Shown here: positions 4,661 to 5,859 of the stretch, piece by piece
How positions within the stretch are numbered: the first letter of the stretch is position 1
Layout of the letters: every line of letters begins with the position of its first letter
Source of the DNA: Flavobacteriaceae bacterium
GTDB lineage: Bacteria; Bacteroidota; Bacteroidia; Flavobacteriales; Flavobacteriaceae
Assembly (NCBI GenBank): GCA_013042825.1
Contig: JABDPL010000193.1
Coordinates: 1-5,859 of the forward strand
Length of the DNA: 5,859 bases
Direction of reading: 5' to 3'
Position numbers and translations under genes: made by a program
Notes under the pieces: model-generated
Seen by the model: only the letters and a program-made list of their open reading frames with translations
Told to the model about the DNA's origin: nothing
Databases searched by the model: none

Positions 4661-5859
4661 ATGGAGAATACCAATCTTGAAAATATGGAAGGGATGGACT
4701 CCGGACGGGTAAGCTTCGATTTCAGGGGCTATCTGTTCAAGGCACTCAATCTGTGGAAATTAGTGCTGGTTTGCATTGGTTTTGCCCTCATCATTGCTTA
4801 TTTGATCAACATCAGGAAACAAAATGTCTATAGATTGGATTCCCTGATAACCGTGGAAAATGATCAGAATCCTTTTTTTACGGCCAACACCAGTATATCC
4901 TTTAACTGGGGAGGTGTATCGGGCAAGGTTGGAAAGATCATTACCACGGTGAAGACCAGAAGTCATAATGAATTGGTTGTCGACTCCCTCAAGTTCTACA
5001 TGCGTTATATGGTTGACGGAAAATATCGTAAACTGGATATTTATAAGCGAGCACCATTTCGGTTTAAGATCGATAAGGCTAAGGGCCAGCTTTTAAACAA
5101 ACATATCGGCATTCGTTTTTTAAATAATGAAGAATTTGAAGTGTTTACGGATTTTGATGGACCTAGGGGCGTCGTTCAGTTTTACAGCGATAAATCAAAA
5201 GCCGGGGTTACTATTCCTCAAGGCGAATTTGCTCAGGTATTTTCTGTGAATCAACCAATTGATCTGCCATTCCTGAACGGCACCATAACGCTTCGGCCAG
5301 GGGTCAAGGTCAATCCCGGAGCTGAGTATTATCTTTTTTTTGCAAATTTTGACAATGTCGTAAACAGCTATAAAAATCAGGTTAAGATCGCCACCTTTTC
5401 GCCATCCTCATCTTCTGTTCTAACATTGAGTTTAACCGGGATGAATAAGGCTAAAATTGTAGATTATTTAAATACGACCGCTGCTATTTTAAGTCAGACG
5501 GAATTAAGGCTTAAAAACCAGTATGCCACCAATACTATCAAATTTATTGACAGCAGCCTGGCTGCGGTAAATGTGAATTTAAGGGATGTGACCGATGAAA
5601 TGAACGACTTCAGGCAGAAGAATAAGGTCTTTAATGTCAATGAAGAGATGAGTGTGATCTCGAGCCAATTGCGGGTGTTGGATACGGATGAACAATCGGA
5701 ACGGATCAAACTCGATTATCTGGATAATCTTGAAAAGTATTTAAATACCAAGACGGACTACAGCAAAATAGCCGCGCCAACTTCCGTTGGCATAGAAGAG
5801 CCCAATATCCTTTCCAGTGTTGGTAAGATTACGAATTTATCCATACAAAGGCAGAATTT
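4661..5859 (+). CDS. Wzc-like chain-length determinant / probable tyrosine autokinase, N-terminal part (runs off right edge)
   Basis: The frame opens at the ATG at 4661 and stays open to the window end (399 complete codons). Residues 1-30 are a polar cytoplasmic lead with FDFRGYLFKALN (19-30), and residues 31-49 (LWKLVLVCIGFALIIAYLI) form the first membrane helix typical of Wzz/Wzc proteins. A long periplasmic region follows. Its first part is beta-rich (about 55-255), with VNPGAEYYLFF (217-227), and from about 262 it becomes helical, with a probable coiled coil at 290-365. The second helix and the cytoplasmic Walker-type kinase domain expected of a full-length protein of roughly 800 residues would lie beyond the edge, so kinase activity is not shown here. 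Such proteins control polymer length and dock on the Wza channel. It begins 3 nt after the lipoprotein stop, so co-transcription is very likely. Downstream Met codons at 9 and 12 are possible alternative starts. A kinase-less Wzz form cannot be excluded. Confidence 0.88.
   Translation, partial: MENTNLENMEGMDSGRVSFDFRGYLFKALNLWKLVLVCIGFALIIAYLINIRKQNVYRLDSLITVENDQNPFFTANTSISFNWGGVSGKVGKIITTVKTRSHNELVVDSLKFYMRYMVDGKYRKLDIYKRAPFRFKIDKAKGQLLNKHIGIRFLNNEEFEVFTDFDGPRGVVQFYSDKSKAGVTIPQGEFAQVFSVNQPIDLPFLNGTITLRPGVKVNPGAEYYLFFANFDNVVNSYKNQVKIATFSPSSSSVLTLSLTGMNKAKIVDYLNTTAAILSQTELRLKNQYATNTIKFIDSSLAAVNVNLRDVTDEMNDFRQKNKVFNVNEEMSVISSQLRVLDTDEQSERIKLDYLDNLEKYLNTKTDYSKIAAPTSVGIEEPNILSSVGKITNLSIQRQN

Noticed and set aside
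5494..5709. 71-codon minus-strand open frame inside the Wzc-like gene
   Set aside because: Antisense to the coiled-coil region of a clear gene; the Ser/Leu/Phe-rich product is a typical shadow of Lys/Glu/Asn-rich coding sequence.

Overview
The window looks like chromosomal DNA of a Bacteroidota bacterium, most likely a marine-type member of the Flavobacteriaceae. The support is (i) a DUF2795 protein whose N-terminus matches a form I know from Flavobacteriia, (ii) a Wza-type lipoprotein that is short and ends in one hydrophobic helix, as is usual in this phylum, (iii) promoter-like TAnnTTTG boxes rather than classical sigma70 -10 boxes, and (iv) almost no Shine-Dalgarno sequences before the starts. 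Genus cannot be fixed by eye.

Minus-strand block (1-3669). Read in its own direction, this is an ABC-F family ATPase (3669-1813), a class I SAM-dependent methyltransferase overlapping it by ATGA (1816-1043), a small one-helix basic membrane protein (1000-821), and a PduO-type cob(I)alamin adenosyltransferase (846-271) whose start lies inside the small gene. The tight spacing (4-nt overlap, 42-nt gap, 26-nt overlap) suggests one four-gene transcript. After a 163-nt gap, a DUF2795 gene begins at 107 and runs off the left edge; it has its own good promoter (131-161).

Divergent intergenic region (3670-3859). It separates the ABC-F operon from the plus-strand genes and holds a probable promoter for the rightward genes. 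That promoter box overlaps the upstream GTG of the lipoprotein reading frame, so the lipoprotein most likely starts at the ATG at 3860.

Plus-strand block (3860-5859). A Wza-like outer-membrane polysaccharide export lipoprotein (3860-4657) is followed after 3 nt by the N-terminal 399 codons of a Wzc-like chain-length determinant, probably a tyrosine autokinase (4661 to beyond the right edge). Together these look like the start of a capsule or exopolysaccharide locus that continues to the right: the inner-membrane protein controls polymerisation and opens the periplasmic channel to the outer-membrane lipoprotein.

I see no tRNA, rRNA, CRISPR array, insertion sequence or phage gene, and no convincing new biological system. 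The less routine points are the small overlapping membrane-protein gene, the functionally mixed ABC-F/methyltransferase/adenosyltransferase operon, and the start-site correction for the lipoprotein.
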